The notes below the pieces were generated by a model. That model saw nothing but the letters and a program-made list of their open reading frames with translations, was not told the origin of the DNA and made no database searches. Shown in pieces: positions 34,872 through 42,414 of a stretch of 42,414 nucleotides of DNA. A program made the position numbers and the translations under genes. This stretch comes from Geobacter sp. Its GTDB lineage: Bacteria; Desulfobacterota; Desulfuromonadia; Geobacterales; Pseudopelobacteraceae. Within the stretch, counting starts at the first letter, position 1, and each line of letters begins with the position of its first letter. The stretch is taken from positions 1-42,414 of the forward strand of contig WKKS01000017.1 of assembly GCA_009684515.1 (NCBI GenBank), written 5' to 3'.

Positions 34872-35165
34872 TCCTCCTTTCGTTCAGTGGCAGAAGACTA
34901 GATATTGCGTAAACTTAATTTGAATGAGTACATGATATTGAAGTAAATAGAATTATTCAATTATTTTTTTATAATTGAGTGAATTAGTATGTAGTTCAGG
35001 TGATTAGCGGCTTGCGCCGGTCTGGTAACAGTGCTGGATCTGATAAATGAGAAGGAAAGTGAGTTGTCGGTTTGGTTTCTTTTGATTCAAGGGAAGGTTT
35101 TGATTCTGAAATGCAGTTTTGCTGAGGTGTAAGGTTGTGCGAGTTGGCTGCCCTTGTCGGCGGGC
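34872..35165. other. AT-rich intergenic region upstream of the radical SAM cluster
   Basis: No gene is seen here. The region holds the predicted cluster promoter (34932-34960) and a hairpin CAATTAT-tttttt-ATAATTG (34958-34977). It also has the pair ATTGAA/TTCAAT spaced by 13 bases around the promoter spacer (34937-34961), which could be an operator. The part next to the YkgJ gene (35000-35165) has no clear terminator. Confidence 0.5.
34932..34960 (-). promoter_or_regulatory. Predicted promoter of the radical SAM/protease cluster
   Basis: On the minus strand TTGAAT (34955-34960) and TATCAT (34932-34937) are separated by exactly 17 bases. Transcription would start near 34925, about 185 bases before the protease ATG. 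Confidence 0.5.
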
Positions 35166-35699
35166 TTATCGTTTGATGAGCGCTTCTGCGATGGAGATTC
35201 GATCAGCGGTTTCAACTATTTCAGCCTGGGAGAGGTAAAGTGAGTTGACTGCCACAAGCAGTTGATTGAGTTTGTCGAGGTCGATCACGCTGGCACCGCT
35301 GACCGATTCGGCTTCATTCAGGTTGAGTGGGCAGCAGTCGCTTTTGCGAAGGTTGTCTTCCGTGTAGATAATCGGGAGACCGTGGGTCCGGCAGATAATC
35401 GGTCGGGCATTATAAAGCAGGCAGCGGTGGTTGGATAACAGCGGGCAGCGCTCGCCGTCCCGCTGTCTGTCGACATGATCCAAGATTGTTTCAGCATCCT
35501 GCTCCGGCATCTGCTCCAATGCACTTCGCAGGGCCGCCGCTTCCACCGGGAACAGCGTAATGGAGGTGCAGCAGGAGCTGCACCCCTCCGAACAGGTGAT
35601 CTGATCGCCCAGTGAGGCCTGAATTGCGCTGCAGAGTGCGTCAATCCTGTTCAGTAGCTGTCGATAGTTGTCAAGAATGTGAGGATGCATTCCAGTCAT
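35166..35699 (-). CDS. YkgJ-type cysteine-cluster protein
   Basis: The 177-residue protein has the Cys pattern of the YkgJ family (zinc or iron-sulfur binding): CSEGCSSCC near residue 40, then CPLL, CLLYNARPIICRTHGLP and DCCPLN. The Pro-Ile-x-Cys-Arg-x-His-Gly segment is the family signature. The ligand and role are not established. It starts nine bases after the prfA stop and is probably co-transcribed. An alternative ATG lies three codons inside (MHPHIL). Confidence 0.85.
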   Translation of the reverse strand: MTGMHPHILDNYRQLLNRIDALCSAIQASLGDQITCSEGCSSCCTSITLFPVEAAALRSALEQMPEQDAETILDHVDRQRDGERCPLLSNHRCLLYNARPIICRTHGLPIIYTEDNLRKSDCCPLNLNEAESVSGASVIDLDKLNQLLVAVNSLYLSQAEIVETADRISIAEALIKR

Positions 35700-35708
35700 T
35701 TGGCAGGA

Positions 35709-36776
35709 CTATCCCTCGCTCTGTGCCTTGAGAGCCTCCATCTGGTAATGTGCCCTCAGGGCATCCGTAATTTCGGAAATATCCCCGGCCATAATCGAAT
35801 CAAGGCGATATAGCGTCAATCCTATGCGGTGATCGGTCATGCGACCCTGCGGGAAGTTGTAGGTGCGGATCCGTTCCGAGCGGTCGCCGGAGCCGACCTG
35901 CTGCTTGCGGTCTGCCGCCAGCCTGGAGTTCTGCTCCTGAATCATGGTGTCCATGATGCGGGTTTTAAGAACTTTCATGGCTTTGGCGCGGTTTTTTATC
36001 TGGCTGCGCTCTTCCTGGCAAGCCACGACAGTTCCGGTCGGAAGGTGGGTGATGCGCACGGCCGAGTCGGTGGTGTTGACATGCTGGCCGCCAGCGCCGG
36101 ATGAACGGTAAACATCAATTTTCAGGTCATCAGATCTGATTTCTATGTCCACATCTTCCGCTTCGGCCATAATTGCGACCGTGCAGGCGCTGGTATGAAT
36201 CCGACCTTGGGCTTCGGTTTCCGGCACACGCTGTACGCGGTGCGTGCCGGACTCGTACTTGAGCTTGGCGAAGACCCCTTCGCCCTCAACCGAGGCAATG
36301 ATTTCCTTGTAGCCGCCCCGCTCCGATTCGGAAGCAGAGATCGTTTCCACCCGCCAGCGGTTGGCATCGGCAAAGCGCGAGTACATGCGGAACAGGTCAC
36401 CTGCGAACAGGGCTGATTCGTCGCCGCCGGTTCCGGCCCTGATCTCCAGGATGACGCTCTTGTCGTCGTTGGGATCCTTTGGCAGCAACAGGAGCTGAAT
36501 ATCAGCCTCCAGCTGATTCTGTTCGGCTTCCAGCGACTTCAGCTCTTCCTCAGCCATCTCTTTCATGTCCGGATCAGCCAGCATCTCCCGGTTTTCTTCA
36601 ATCTCGCCCAATACCTTGCGATAGCGGCGATAGGCCGTAACAAGATCGGTAAGGTCGGAATGTTCACGGGAAAATTTGCGAAACTCCGGCTGGTTGGAGA
36701 TGACCGACGGGTCGGAGAGCAGCGCCTCCAGTTCCTGATAGCGGCGCTCCAGTTCTTCAATCTTGTCTAACATCAT
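35709..36776 (-). CDS. prfA: Peptide chain release factor 1
   Basis: RF1 reads UAA and UAG in the ribosome and releases the finished peptide. The 355-residue protein has the GGQ loop ([20 protein letters not shown]), the RF1-type [19 protein letters not shown] segment and the C-terminal [14 protein letters not shown]. Two adjacent ATG codons open the frame; family members usually begin at the second (MLDKIEELE). It lies 45 bases after hisG. The prmC gene that often follows prfA is absent; a YkgJ-type gene takes its place. Confidence 0.96.
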   Translation of the reverse strand: MMLDKIEELERRYQELEALLSDPSVISNQPEFRKFSREHSDLTDLVTAYRRYRKVLGEIEENREMLADPDMKEMAEEELKSLEAEQNQLEADIQLLLLPKDPNDDKSVILEIRAGTGGDESALFAGDLFRMYSRFADANRWRVETISASESERGGYKEIIASVEGEGVFAKLKYESGTHRVQRVPETEAQGRIHTSACTVAIMAEAEDVDIEIRSDDLKIDVYRSSGAGGQHVNTTDSAVRITHLPTGTVVACQEERSQIKNRAKAMKVLKTRIMDTMIQEQNSRLAADRKQQVGSGDRSERIRTYNFPQGRMTDHRIGLTLYRLDSIMAGDISEITDALRAHYQMEALKAQSEG

Positions 36777-36821
36777 ACCTGTTCAATCCTTCACCGCGGG
36801 AGTGCCAGCGGTATTTCTCTT

Positions 36822-37697
36822 CTAGATGATCTTGTTAAGCGGATACTCAATGATACCCTCGGCGCCCAGCTTAAGCAGTTCCGGCACGACCCGCCGCACT
36901 TCTTTCTCAGACAGGATGCTTTCTATCGAGAGCCAGTCCGAGTTGTAGAGGTGTGATACGGTCGGGTTTTTAAGGCTTGGAAGGACATCGGTAATCGCGG
37001 CTATCTTGTCGGCCGGGACATTCATCTTCAATCCGACCATTCCTTCGGCCGCCAGTGACGATTTTAGCAGGGTAGCGATCTGCTCGATCTTCTCTCGCTT
37101 CCAGGGATCGGCCCAGGCGCATTTGCTGGCCAGCAGCACCGGCACTGATTCCATCAGTTCGCAAACGATGCGCAGTCCGTTGGCCTTGATCGTTGAACCG
37201 GTTTCAGTCACTTCAACAATGGCGTCACACAGGCCGTCAACGACCTTGGCCTCAGTGGCACCCCAGGAAAACTCAACATTGACCGGGATGTTTCGCTCGG
37301 CAAAATAGCGCTTGGTAAAGCCAACCAGTTCAGTGGAAATTGTGGCGCCGTGAAGATCTTCCGGCTTTTGAACCTTGGAGTCGGCGTTGACGACCAGAAC
37401 CCAGCGAGCGGGGCGACGGGAAACCTTGGAATAAACCATTTCGCAGACTTCAACCACATCCGAATCATTCTCGCGCACCCAGTCGCGTCCAGCTATGCCG
37501 GCGTCGATGGTGCAGCGTTCCACATATTTGGCCATTTCCTGAGGACGAATCAGTTTGCAGTTCATCTCAGAGTCATCAACGGCTGGAAAATAGCTGCGTG
37601 ACGATATGCTGATCTGCCAGCCAGCCTTTTTGAACAGGCCGACAGTTGCGTCCTCCAGGCTGCCTTTCGGGATGCCGAAGTTTAAAATGTTACTCAT
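36822..37697 (-). CDS. hisG: ATP phosphoribosyltransferase, long form
   Basis: HisG joins ATP and PRPP in the first step of histidine synthesis. The 291-residue length and the C-terminal ACT-like domain (about 215-291, with [28 protein letters not shown]) mark the long, hexameric, histidine-inhibited form that does not need HisZ. The N-terminal [21 protein letters not shown] and the PRPP-binding [18 protein letters not shown] are clear. The gene starts 24 bases after hisI. Confidence 0.95.
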   Translation of the reverse strand: MSNILNFGIPKGSLEDATVGLFKKAGWQISISSRSYFPAVDDSEMNCKLIRPQEMAKYVERCTIDAGIAGRDWVRENDSDVVEVCEMVYSKVSRRPARWVLVVNADSKVQKPEDLHGATISTELVGFTKRYFAERNIPVNVEFSWGATEAKVVDGLCDAIVEVTETGSTIKANGLRIVCELMESVPVLLASKCAWADPWKREKIEQIATLLKSSLAAEGMVGLKMNVPADKIAAITDVLPSLKNPTVSHLYNSDWLSIESILSEKEVRRVVPELLKLGAEGIIEYPLNKII

Positions 37698-37721
37698 AGA
37701 ATATCTCCCGGATAGAATGGT

Positions 37722-38099
37722 TTATTTTTTGTATACTTCGCTTGGATCAAAGAGCGGTTTGGAATGTTCCACCCATTCGCCATTCTCCCATTTTACATAA
37801 AAACAGCTGCGGTTGCCGGTGTGGCAGGCTGCCGGGCCATTCTGTTTGACTTTGATGACAACTGTGTCGGCGTCACAATCTGTCAAAACCTCCATCACTT
37901 CCTGTGTGTTTCCGGACTCTTCACCCTTCATCCAGTATTTGTTGCGGGTACGGCTGAAAAACCAGGTCTTGCCATCTTTCAGGGTCAGGTCGAGAGTTTT
38001 TTTGTCCATAAAGGCCACCATCAAAACTTCGCCATTCTGATAATCCTGAATAATTGCGGGAATTAATCCCCCCATTTTGTCAAAATCTATCTGTATCAT
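37722..38099 (-). CDS. hisI: Phosphoribosyl-AMP cyclohydrolase
   Basis: HisI opens the adenine ring of phosphoribosyl-AMP in the third step of histidine synthesis. The 125-residue single-domain protein has [21 protein letters not shown] and the metal-binding DCDAD...[15 protein letters not shown] 38099 is chosen because AAGGAG lies six bases upstream and family members start there; the longer frame from 38135 would begin in the tRNA terminator. There is no HisE fusion. Confidence 0.95.
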   Translation of the reverse strand: MIQIDFDKMGGLIPAIIQDYQNGEVLMVAFMDKKTLDLTLKDGKTWFFSRTRNKYWMKGEESGNTQEVMEVLTDCDADTVVIKVKQNGPAACHTGNRSCFYVKWENGEWVEHSKPLFDPSEVYKK

Positions 38100-38133
38100 C
38101 CTGTCTCCTTCATACCGATGGGTGTTTGATAAC

Positions 38134-38162
38134 AAAAAAACGCCCTGAAAATATCAGGGCGT
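38134..38162 (-). terminator. Intrinsic terminator downstream of the tRNA
   Basis: On the minus strand ACGCCCTGA and TCAGGGCGT enclose a five-base loop and lead into seven T. It separates the tRNA from hisI, 35 bases before the hisI start. Confidence 0.85.
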
Positions 38163-38172
38163 CTCGGGAAGT

Positions 38173-38249
38173 TGGTGGCGGTGCAGAGATTTGAACTCCG
38201 GACCTAGCGAATATGAGTCGCTTGCTCTAGCCAACTGAGCTACACCGCC
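38173..38249 (-). tRNA. tRNA with CAU anticodon (Met or Ile2)
   Basis: The 77-base gene folds as a full tRNA: acceptor GGCGGTG/CACCGCC, D arm with AGCTCAGTTGGCTAGAGC, anticodon stem AGCGA/TCGCT with loop CTCATAT (anticodon at 38213-38215), T arm GGAGTTCAAATCTC and encoded ACCA. The 5' end lacks the C1-A72 mismatch of initiator tRNA, so it is an elongator Met or a lysidine-modified Ile2 tRNA. The anticodon stem GCGACTCATATTCGC is close to bacterial Ile2 tRNAs. Confidence 0.95.
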
Positions 38250-38264
38250 GTTTATTTCAGCAAA

Positions 38265-38462
38265 ATGCTGAAAATTAAAATCTTATTGATATGTTTACTC
38301 TGGCTGGCAGACACAACTCTCCATGCCGAAGCGATCCTAAAAAAACAGACCGTCTATATAGACGGCTTTTCCATTGATGTCAATAAAAAAAGCGATGTGA
38401 AGCATTCCATTAATGAATTGTCTGCATTCCGGTATACTGAACTGACACACAGCATCTATTAG
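38265..38462 (+). CDS. Possible small secreted protein
   Basis: A 65-codon frame encodes a plausible signal peptide (LKIKILLICLLWLADTTLHAEA) and a short polar mature part. It has no clear ribosome site, and its 5' end lies where the divergent tRNA promoter should be. It contains a 16-base perfect palindrome at 38350. The signal-like N-terminus is the only argument for coding; it could be chance. Confidence 0.35.
   Translation: MLKIKILLICLLWLADTTLHAEAILKKQTVYIDGFSIDVNKKSDVKHSINELSAFRYTELTHSIY
38350..38365. repeat. Perfect 16-base palindrome CCGTCTATATAGACGG
   Basis: The sequence is fully self-complementary and is followed by CTTTT on the plus strand. It lies about 100 bases upstream of the tRNA 5' end and 170 bases upstream of the kinase start, so it may be an operator or a weak terminator. 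Confidence 0.6.
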
Positions 38463-38531
38463 TAGTGTATAATCGGATTTTTTGGTAAGCTCCAGCGGAT
38501 TATTTTAATCTGGAAAAATATGGGGGGATAA

Positions 38532-41054
38532 ATGTCGAATAATATTCGAGACAGCTATGGCCTCCTTCAGCAGCGCTTTGATGAATTGTCTCGCACCAAT
38601 CTGGGAATTGAAGCCGATCTGGAGCGGTGCAGAAAAGAATTGATCCGCTCAAAAGAGACCTGGGAGGAAACTTTCAATTCAGTAAATGACCTGATTTATA
38701 TTCTGGCGGATGATAACAGTATTGTGCATGTGAATCGCGCAATGCAGAAGCGGCTTGGGTTGCCGCTGGAAGCGATTGTTGGTCGCTACTGTTACGAAAT
38801 TGTGCACGGGACAACAGCCCCTCCGCCGGAATGCCTGCAACTGCTATTATCGGAAAAAGGTCAACAATATTCGGCTGACCTGTACATTGAGCGTCTGAAA
38901 GGCTACTTCTCCATTACGGGCACTCCGCTGTTGAATTCAGCAGGGATCCAGGTCGGATCTGTCCATATCTGCCACGATATAACCGAACGCAAGCTGGCCG
39001 AAGACGCTCTTTTACGGAGCGAACAAAACTACCGTGAACTGATTGAGCATGCCAGAACGGTCATCATGAGATGGGATGCGAGCGGTGTCATCACTTTTAT
39101 CAACGATTATGGCGAGGTTCTTTTCGGATATAAACGATCTGAACTGCTTGGGAAGCAAGTCGTCGGCACCATAGTTCCCGAAATAGACACCTCCGGCAGA
39201 GATTTGCGGCAGATGATAGATAACATCATAAAATCACCGGCTAATTTTCATGAAAACGAAAATGAAAATATGACGCGGGATGGCCGCCGGATCTGGATGC
39301 ATTGGAGCAATAGTGCGGTTTACGATAAAAACGGGACGCTGATGGAAGTTCTGAGTATCGGCAACGATCTCACTGATCGCAGAGAAGCGGAGGAAAAACT
39401 TTACGAGACACACCAGTATCTGGAGAAGGCGGTGCAGCGCTCCAGCGAACTGGCAGCCGAGGCGGCCCGCGCCAACGCAGCAAAGAGCGATTTTCTGGCC
39501 AATATGAGCCATGAACTTCGTACTCCGATGAATGGAGTGATCGCCATGGCAGGCCTTTTGTCCAGTACGCCCTTAAACGATGAACAGCTCAACTACGTGG
39601 GGGTCATCCGTAAAAGCGGCAAACATCTGATGTCGATTATCAATGACATTCTTGATTATTCCAAAATTGAAGCACGCCGAATGGGGTTGGAAGAAGTTGC
39701 CTTCAATCTGGCCGATGTTATCGGTGACCTGATGCCGATGTTACAGGCGAGCGCTGATGAAAAAAAACTCGCTCTTTCCTGTCAGATTGAACCTGATGTG
39801 CCGTCAGTCGTCAGGGGAGACCCGGCCAGATTGCGTCAGATTCTGCTGAATCTGGCCAGCAATGCCGTTAAATTCACTGAAAGGGGGAGTGTCTCCATAC
39901 TGGTCTCGGTTGATTCTCGCGATGAGCAGCAGCTGATACTTCGCTTTACTATTACTGATACAGGAATCGGGATTGCTGAAGATCAACTCCCGCTGATTTT
40001 TAATCCGTTCACGCAGGCCGATACATCCACCACACGGCGCTTCGGCGGCACCGGCCTGGGACTTTCCATTTCCCGGCAGTTGGTTGAATTGATGAGAGGG
40101 ACGCTGGATGTTTCAAGCAAGGTCGGGGTGGGGTCGGTTTTCAGTTTTACTGCGCACTTTGTTCTTAATCCGGCAGACGAATCAGGCCTTCAGGATGCCG
40201 GGCTAACCAGCGAAGTGATTGCGCAATCGGCCACTTTTTCAGAATACCGCAGAAAATTCAAAATACTTGTAGTCGAAGACAATCCAACCAACCAGAGAGT
40301 CGCCGGGGCTCTGCTGGAAAAAGCCGGATTTAGCTACACTCTGGTTGATAGTGGCTATGAGGCTCTGCAATGTCTGGAAAATGGCCCCTTTGATCTGATT
40401 CTGATGGATTGCCAGATGCCGGGTCTGGACGGCTATGAAACGACTGCGCTGATCCGTTCTGCCAGTGTGGCGGTCATCAGGAATGATATGCCAATCATTG
40501 CCATGACCGCAAATGTGCTGGAGGGGGGGCGCGAAAAGTGCATCGAGGCTGGCATGGACGATTATATATCCAAGCCGATCGAATTATCGTTATTGCTTCC
40601 GTTGATTGAAAAATGGCTGCCACCGGAGGAATCAACCGAAAGTACAGAACAGTCGTGTAAGCTGGAGTCGAATGCTCCCAAGTTAAAAAGTGGGCCTGAA
40701 GCGTCTGCCGTGCCGGTCTTCAATGAAGCAGATTATCTGCGCCGCAATCTTGAAGACCGCGTCCTGGCCCAGGATGTCCTCAATATTTTTGTGGCGAGCA
40801 CCCCCGGGTATCTGGCCGAGTTGATGGTGCCGCTGGAATCCGGGGATGCCGTCGGCGTGCGCAAACAGGCGCATGCTATCAAGGGAGCCTGTTCGACGGT
40901 TGGAGCGGAACAGATGAGGGAAACTGCGCTGCGCTTGGAAATGCTCGCCAAGGGTGGTGATCTGGTGACGGCGGCAGCTGTAGCGGTGCAGTTGCATCTG
41001 GATTTTGAGCGGTTGGTGGTTGTGTTGCAGCGGTGTGGGTGGAAAAACTTCTAA
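38532..41054 (+). CDS. Soluble hybrid histidine kinase (PAS-PAS-HK-REC-HPt)
   Basis: The 840-residue protein has no membrane segment. An N-terminal coiled coil (about 10-45) leads to PAS1 (about 46-155), PAS2 (about 165-285), HisKA with SHELRTPMN (H327), HATPase_c with DTGIGI and GGTGLGL, a receiver with D626 (LILMDCQMP) and a C-terminal HPt domain with H781 (AHAIKGACSTVG). The whole phosphorelay is thus in one chain, unlike the kinase at 17307 that has a separate HPt. Sensing is cytoplasmic, perhaps redox or ligand via the PAS domains. A G-rich ribosome site precedes the ATG. No response regulator gene is adjacent. Confidence 0.93.
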   Translation: MSNNIRDSYGLLQQRFDELSRTNLGIEADLERCRKELIRSKETWEETFNSVNDLIYILADDNSIVHVNRAMQKRLGLPLEAIVGRYCYEIVHGTTAPPPECLQLLLSEKGQQYSADLYIERLKGYFSITGTPLLNSAGIQVGSVHICHDITERKLAEDALLRSEQNYRELIEHARTVIMRWDASGVITFINDYGEVLFGYKRSELLGKQVVGTIVPEIDTSGRDLRQMIDNIIKSPANFHENENENMTRDGRRIWMHWSNSAVYDKNGTLMEVLSIGNDLTDRREAEEKLYETHQYLEKAVQRSSELAAEAARANAAKSDFLANMSHELRTPMNGVIAMAGLLSSTPLNDEQLNYVGVIRKSGKHLMSIINDILDYSKIEARRMGLEEVAFNLADVIGDLMPMLQASADEKKLALSCQIEPDVPSVVRGDPARLRQILLNLASNAVKFTERGSVSILVSVDSRDEQQLILRFTITDTGIGIAEDQLPLIFNPFTQADTSTTRRFGGTGLGLSISRQLVELMRGTLDVSSKVGVGSVFSFTAHFVLNPADESGLQDAGLTSEVIAQSATFSEYRRKFKILVVEDNPTNQRVAGALLEKAGFSYTLVDSGYEALQCLENGPFDLILMDCQMPGLDGYETTALIRSASVAVIRNDMPIIAMTANVLEGGREKCIEAGMDDYISKPIELSLLLPLIEKWLPPEESTESTEQSCKLESNAPKLKSGPEASAVPVFNEADYLRRNLEDRVLAQDVLNIFVASTPGYLAELMVPLESGDAVGVRKQAHAIKGACSTVGAEQMRETALRLEMLAKGGDLVTAAAVAVQLHLDFERLVVVLQRCGWKNF

Positions 41055-41140
41055 AGCAGTATCTCTGCACTGTCTTCCTCTGCCGTTGTTTTTGTCGCTG
41101 ATGCAGATCCTGCTGCCGCACCTGTAGTTACCAGGAACTA

Positions 41141-41170
41141 AAATAGCCACATCTTCCGATGTGGCTATTT
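41141..41170. terminator. Bidirectional terminator between the kinase and HU genes
   Basis: AAATAGCCACATC and GATGTGGCTATTT form a 13-bp stem with loop TTCC, with A and T runs at both ends, between convergent genes. Confidence 0.85.
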
Positions 41171-41192
41171 CTTTGCCAAATTAACGATAAGA

Positions 41193-41465
41193 CTAGTTTA
41201 CAGCGTCTTTCAGGCCCTTGCCAACCTTGAACCGTGGTGCTCTGCTCGCTTTGATCTGCATTTTTTCGCCGGTCTGCGGATTGCGCCCTTCCCGGGCGGC
41301 ACGTTCGCTTACCTCAAACGAGCCAAATCCGGTGAAGCTGATTTTGTCGCCTGCCTTCAAAATTTCTGAAACAGTCTCCAAAAAAGCGTTGACAGCTTTC
41401 TCTGCTTCCACTTTTTTCAAATCTGTTTTTTCAGCAACCTTTGCCACAAACTCTGCCTTTGTCAT
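41193..41465 (-). CDS. hup: HU-family DNA-binding protein
   Basis: The 90-residue nucleoid protein bends and compacts DNA as a dimer. It shows the family signature GFGSFEVSERAAREGRNPQTG and the beta-arm Pro region (KASRAPRFKVGKGLKDAV). Length is typical. AAGGAG lies seven bases before the ATG. A small gene lies upstream on the same strand. Confidence 0.95.
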   Translation of the reverse strand: MTKAEFVAKVAEKTDLKKVEAEKAVNAFLETVSEILKAGDKISFTGFGSFEVSERAAREGRNPQTGEKMQIKASRAPRFKVGKGLKDAVN

Positions 41466-41517
41466 GTTGTCATCTCCTTGATTTTAATGTTGAAGCGCAT
41501 GCCTGGAGTCAGACAGG

Positions 41518-41676
41518 TCAGCTTTCTGCCAGTTCAATGACCCGTTTCGCCCACTCGATAGCTCTTTGAAATCTGATCAATTCATCAGCCGAAAAGTTTC
41601 TGCCGCTGTTCATAACCTCAGATGTTTCCAATAATTCCTTCAGTGAAGCCAGTAAATCCTCTTCCAGTAACGTCAT
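41518..41676 (-). CDS. 52-residue helical protein upstream of HU
   Basis: A short frame encodes a 52-residue acidic helical protein (MTLLEEDLLASLKELLETSE, then FSADELIRFQRAIEWAKRVIEL). GAGGAT lies upstream of the ATG at a usable distance. The amphipathic pattern, regular codon use and the position 52 bases before HU argue for a real gene. No family is recognised. Confidence 0.55.
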   Translation of the reverse strand: MTLLEEDLLASLKELLETSEVMNSGRNFSADELIRFQRAIEWAKRVIELAES

Positions 41677-41843
41677 ATATATCAATCCTCGTAAGATTTA
41701 GAGGCGAACTTCTATCACATAATTATGGACGGGTCAATTGCCACGCGCATGAATTGATTCGTGTGCAATTTGAGTTTAGCCCTTCCGCATGGTTTGCAAT
41801 GCGGATTGACAAACGGCATGTCTGCCCAACTATTAAAAAATTC

Positions 41844-41872
41844 TTGACATGCTGCCCCATTAGGGCAAAGAT
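41844..41872 (+). promoter_or_regulatory. Promoter of the riboswitch transcript
   Basis: A perfect TTGACA (41844-41849) and AAAGAT (41867-41872) are 17 bases apart. Transcription from here would begin about 30 bases before the riboswitch. The -10 match is weak. Confidence 0.5.
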
Positions 41873-41908
41873 GTACTTCAGCGAAGCACAATTAAATACG
41901 TTGATAAA

Positions 41909-41982
41909 ACGATAATACTAAACCATTCGCGAGAATGGGACGGAAAGCCTACAGGGTCTCACCGAGACAGCCGGGTCGCCGA
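41909..41982 (+). promoter_or_regulatory. GEMM-I riboswitch, cGAMP type (GEMM-Ib)
   Basis: The element shows the GEMM-I core: ATACTAAACC, a hairpin CCATTC-GCGA-GAATGG with a GNRA tetraloop, GGGACGGAAAGCC, a second hairpin GTCTC-acc-GAGAC, and the tetraloop receptor AGCCGGGTCGCCG. The base matching Vc2 position 20, which recognises the ligand, is A (41917), not G; A20 is the mark of the Geobacter variants selective for 3',3'-cGAMP. The core is very close to the structurally solved Geobacter cGAMP riboswitch as I recall it. It controls the gene at 42138. Confidence 0.9.
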
Positions 41983-42018
41983 AATATCCAGAAGATATTC
42001 GGCGACCCGGCTTTTTTC
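41969..42018 (+). terminator. Riboswitch expression platform: terminator overlapping the aptamer 3' end
   Basis: AGCCGGGTCGCCGAA and its complement TTCGGCGACCCGGCT, extended by TATC/GATA with one bulged A, form a stem of about 19 bp followed by TTTTTT. The 5' arm is the aptamer's tetraloop receptor strand, so ligand binding should block the terminator. This predicts an ON switch. Confidence 0.9.
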
Positions 42019-42137
42019 GTACCATCACATTCTAATCTGCGGCAATGACGATTTCCACTTCGGGGTAGTCACCCGGTATTGTCGCACTGTTTGACAGCTA
42101 TGCTTTGCATACGTATTGAAAGGATCTTATTTAAGCA

Positions 42138-42414
42138 ATGTCCCGAATTATTGAGCTGATATCCATATCCAATATGCTTCGTCTGACGGGTGTTTTTATC
42201 GTCATATGGTCTCTCAATGGCTGTACTGCCATGAGGAGAGCTTATTATGAGGAAGACCATGTTATCCCAAGGCAATTGAAAGAACATGTCGTACAAAATG
42301 AATTTCCTGTTGCAAAGGGAGATGATGTTGTTGGCGAATTGGTTCTGATCCGCCTTGAAAAGGGGGACACGCTGCCGGATATTGCAAGGCACTTCAGCCT
42401 GGGACTCGATGGGG
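42138..42414 (+). CDS. L,D-transpeptidase-like lipoprotein with LysM, 5' part
   Basis: The frame runs off the window after 92 codons. It begins with a lipoprotein-like signal (LRLTGVFIVIWSLNGC, Cys at residue 29). An FPVAKGDDVVGELVLIRLEKGDTLPDIARHFSLGLDG region follows, matching the linker and LysM start of ErfK/YbiS-type L,D-transpeptidases, which cross-link peptidoglycan or attach lipoproteins to it. The catalytic domain is outside the window, so the call rests on this part only. AAAGGA lies 14 bases before the ATG. The riboswitch 120 bases upstream makes it a cGAMP-controlled gene. Confidence 0.65.
   Translation, partial: MSRIIELISISNMLRLTGVFIVIWSLNGCTAMRRAYYEEDHVIPRQLKEHVVQNEFPVAKGDDVVGELVLIRLEKGDTLPDIARHFSLGLDG

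Noticed and set aside
41622..41915. 97-codon plus-strand open frame before the riboswitch
   Set aside because: It overlaps the 52-residue gene, the riboswitch promoter and the aptamer start, and has no ribosome site.

Overview
The window reads as chromosomal DNA from a Geobacter-like delta-proteobacterium (Geobacterales / Desulfobacterota). The main clues are a GEMM-Ib riboswitch of the 3',3'-cGAMP type characteristic of Geobacter, a small monoheme cytochrome c, a tandem DUF507 pair, hybrid histidine kinases, and the mutS and hisI-hisG-prfA neighbourhoods. The taxonomic assignment is inference from gene content; no 16S or marker comparison was possible.

Layout. 1-5653 (minus): a very large secreted repeat protein (DUF1566, Ig-like and RCC1 domains), broken by an in-frame TGA and a frameshift in a G9 tract. 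6246-7284 (plus): a lipoprotein gene, also frameshifted in a G tract. 7498-8945: pta and a small secreted 11-residue-repeat protein. 8969-12302 (minus): a probable operon queC - MoxR-type AAA ATPase - DUF2201/VWA protein - small protein. 12402-16041 (plus): cytochrome c, two DUF507 proteins, a lipoprotein and a lytic transglycosylase. 16208-16977: a MNT/HEPN toxin-antitoxin-like pair. 16997-19727 (minus): a membrane hybrid kinase and its HPt partner. 19985-25712 (plus): mutS, an EEP-family phosphodiesterase, an iron-sulfur-flavoprotein-like reductase and a cell-wall amidase.

25748-34871 (minus) is the most unusual part. In transcription order it holds a possible 41-codon leader ORF, a metzincin-like protease with a proline-rich N-terminal segment, an Ig-like protein resembling a domain of that protease, a 116-aa helical protein, a 348-aa repeat protein with six AYYQGMADYEA-type units and two blocks of basic PP-x-(R/K) repeats, a terminator hairpin, a SPASM-type radical SAM enzyme, a B12-binding radical SAM enzyme resembling RiPP C-methyltransferases, and a subtilase. 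This looks like a post-translational modification system in which the repeat protein is the substrate. I know of no described system with this set. None of the proteins has a Sec signal and no transporter is present.

35166-38249 (minus): tRNA(CAU), hisI, hisG, prfA and a YkgJ-type protein, all co-directional. 38532-41054 (plus): a soluble PAS-PAS hybrid kinase with REC and HPt domains. 41193-41676 (minus): HU and a 52-aa protein. 41844-42414 (plus): promoter, cGAMP-type riboswitch with an overlapping terminator, and the start of an L,D-transpeptidase-like lipoprotein cut by the window edge.
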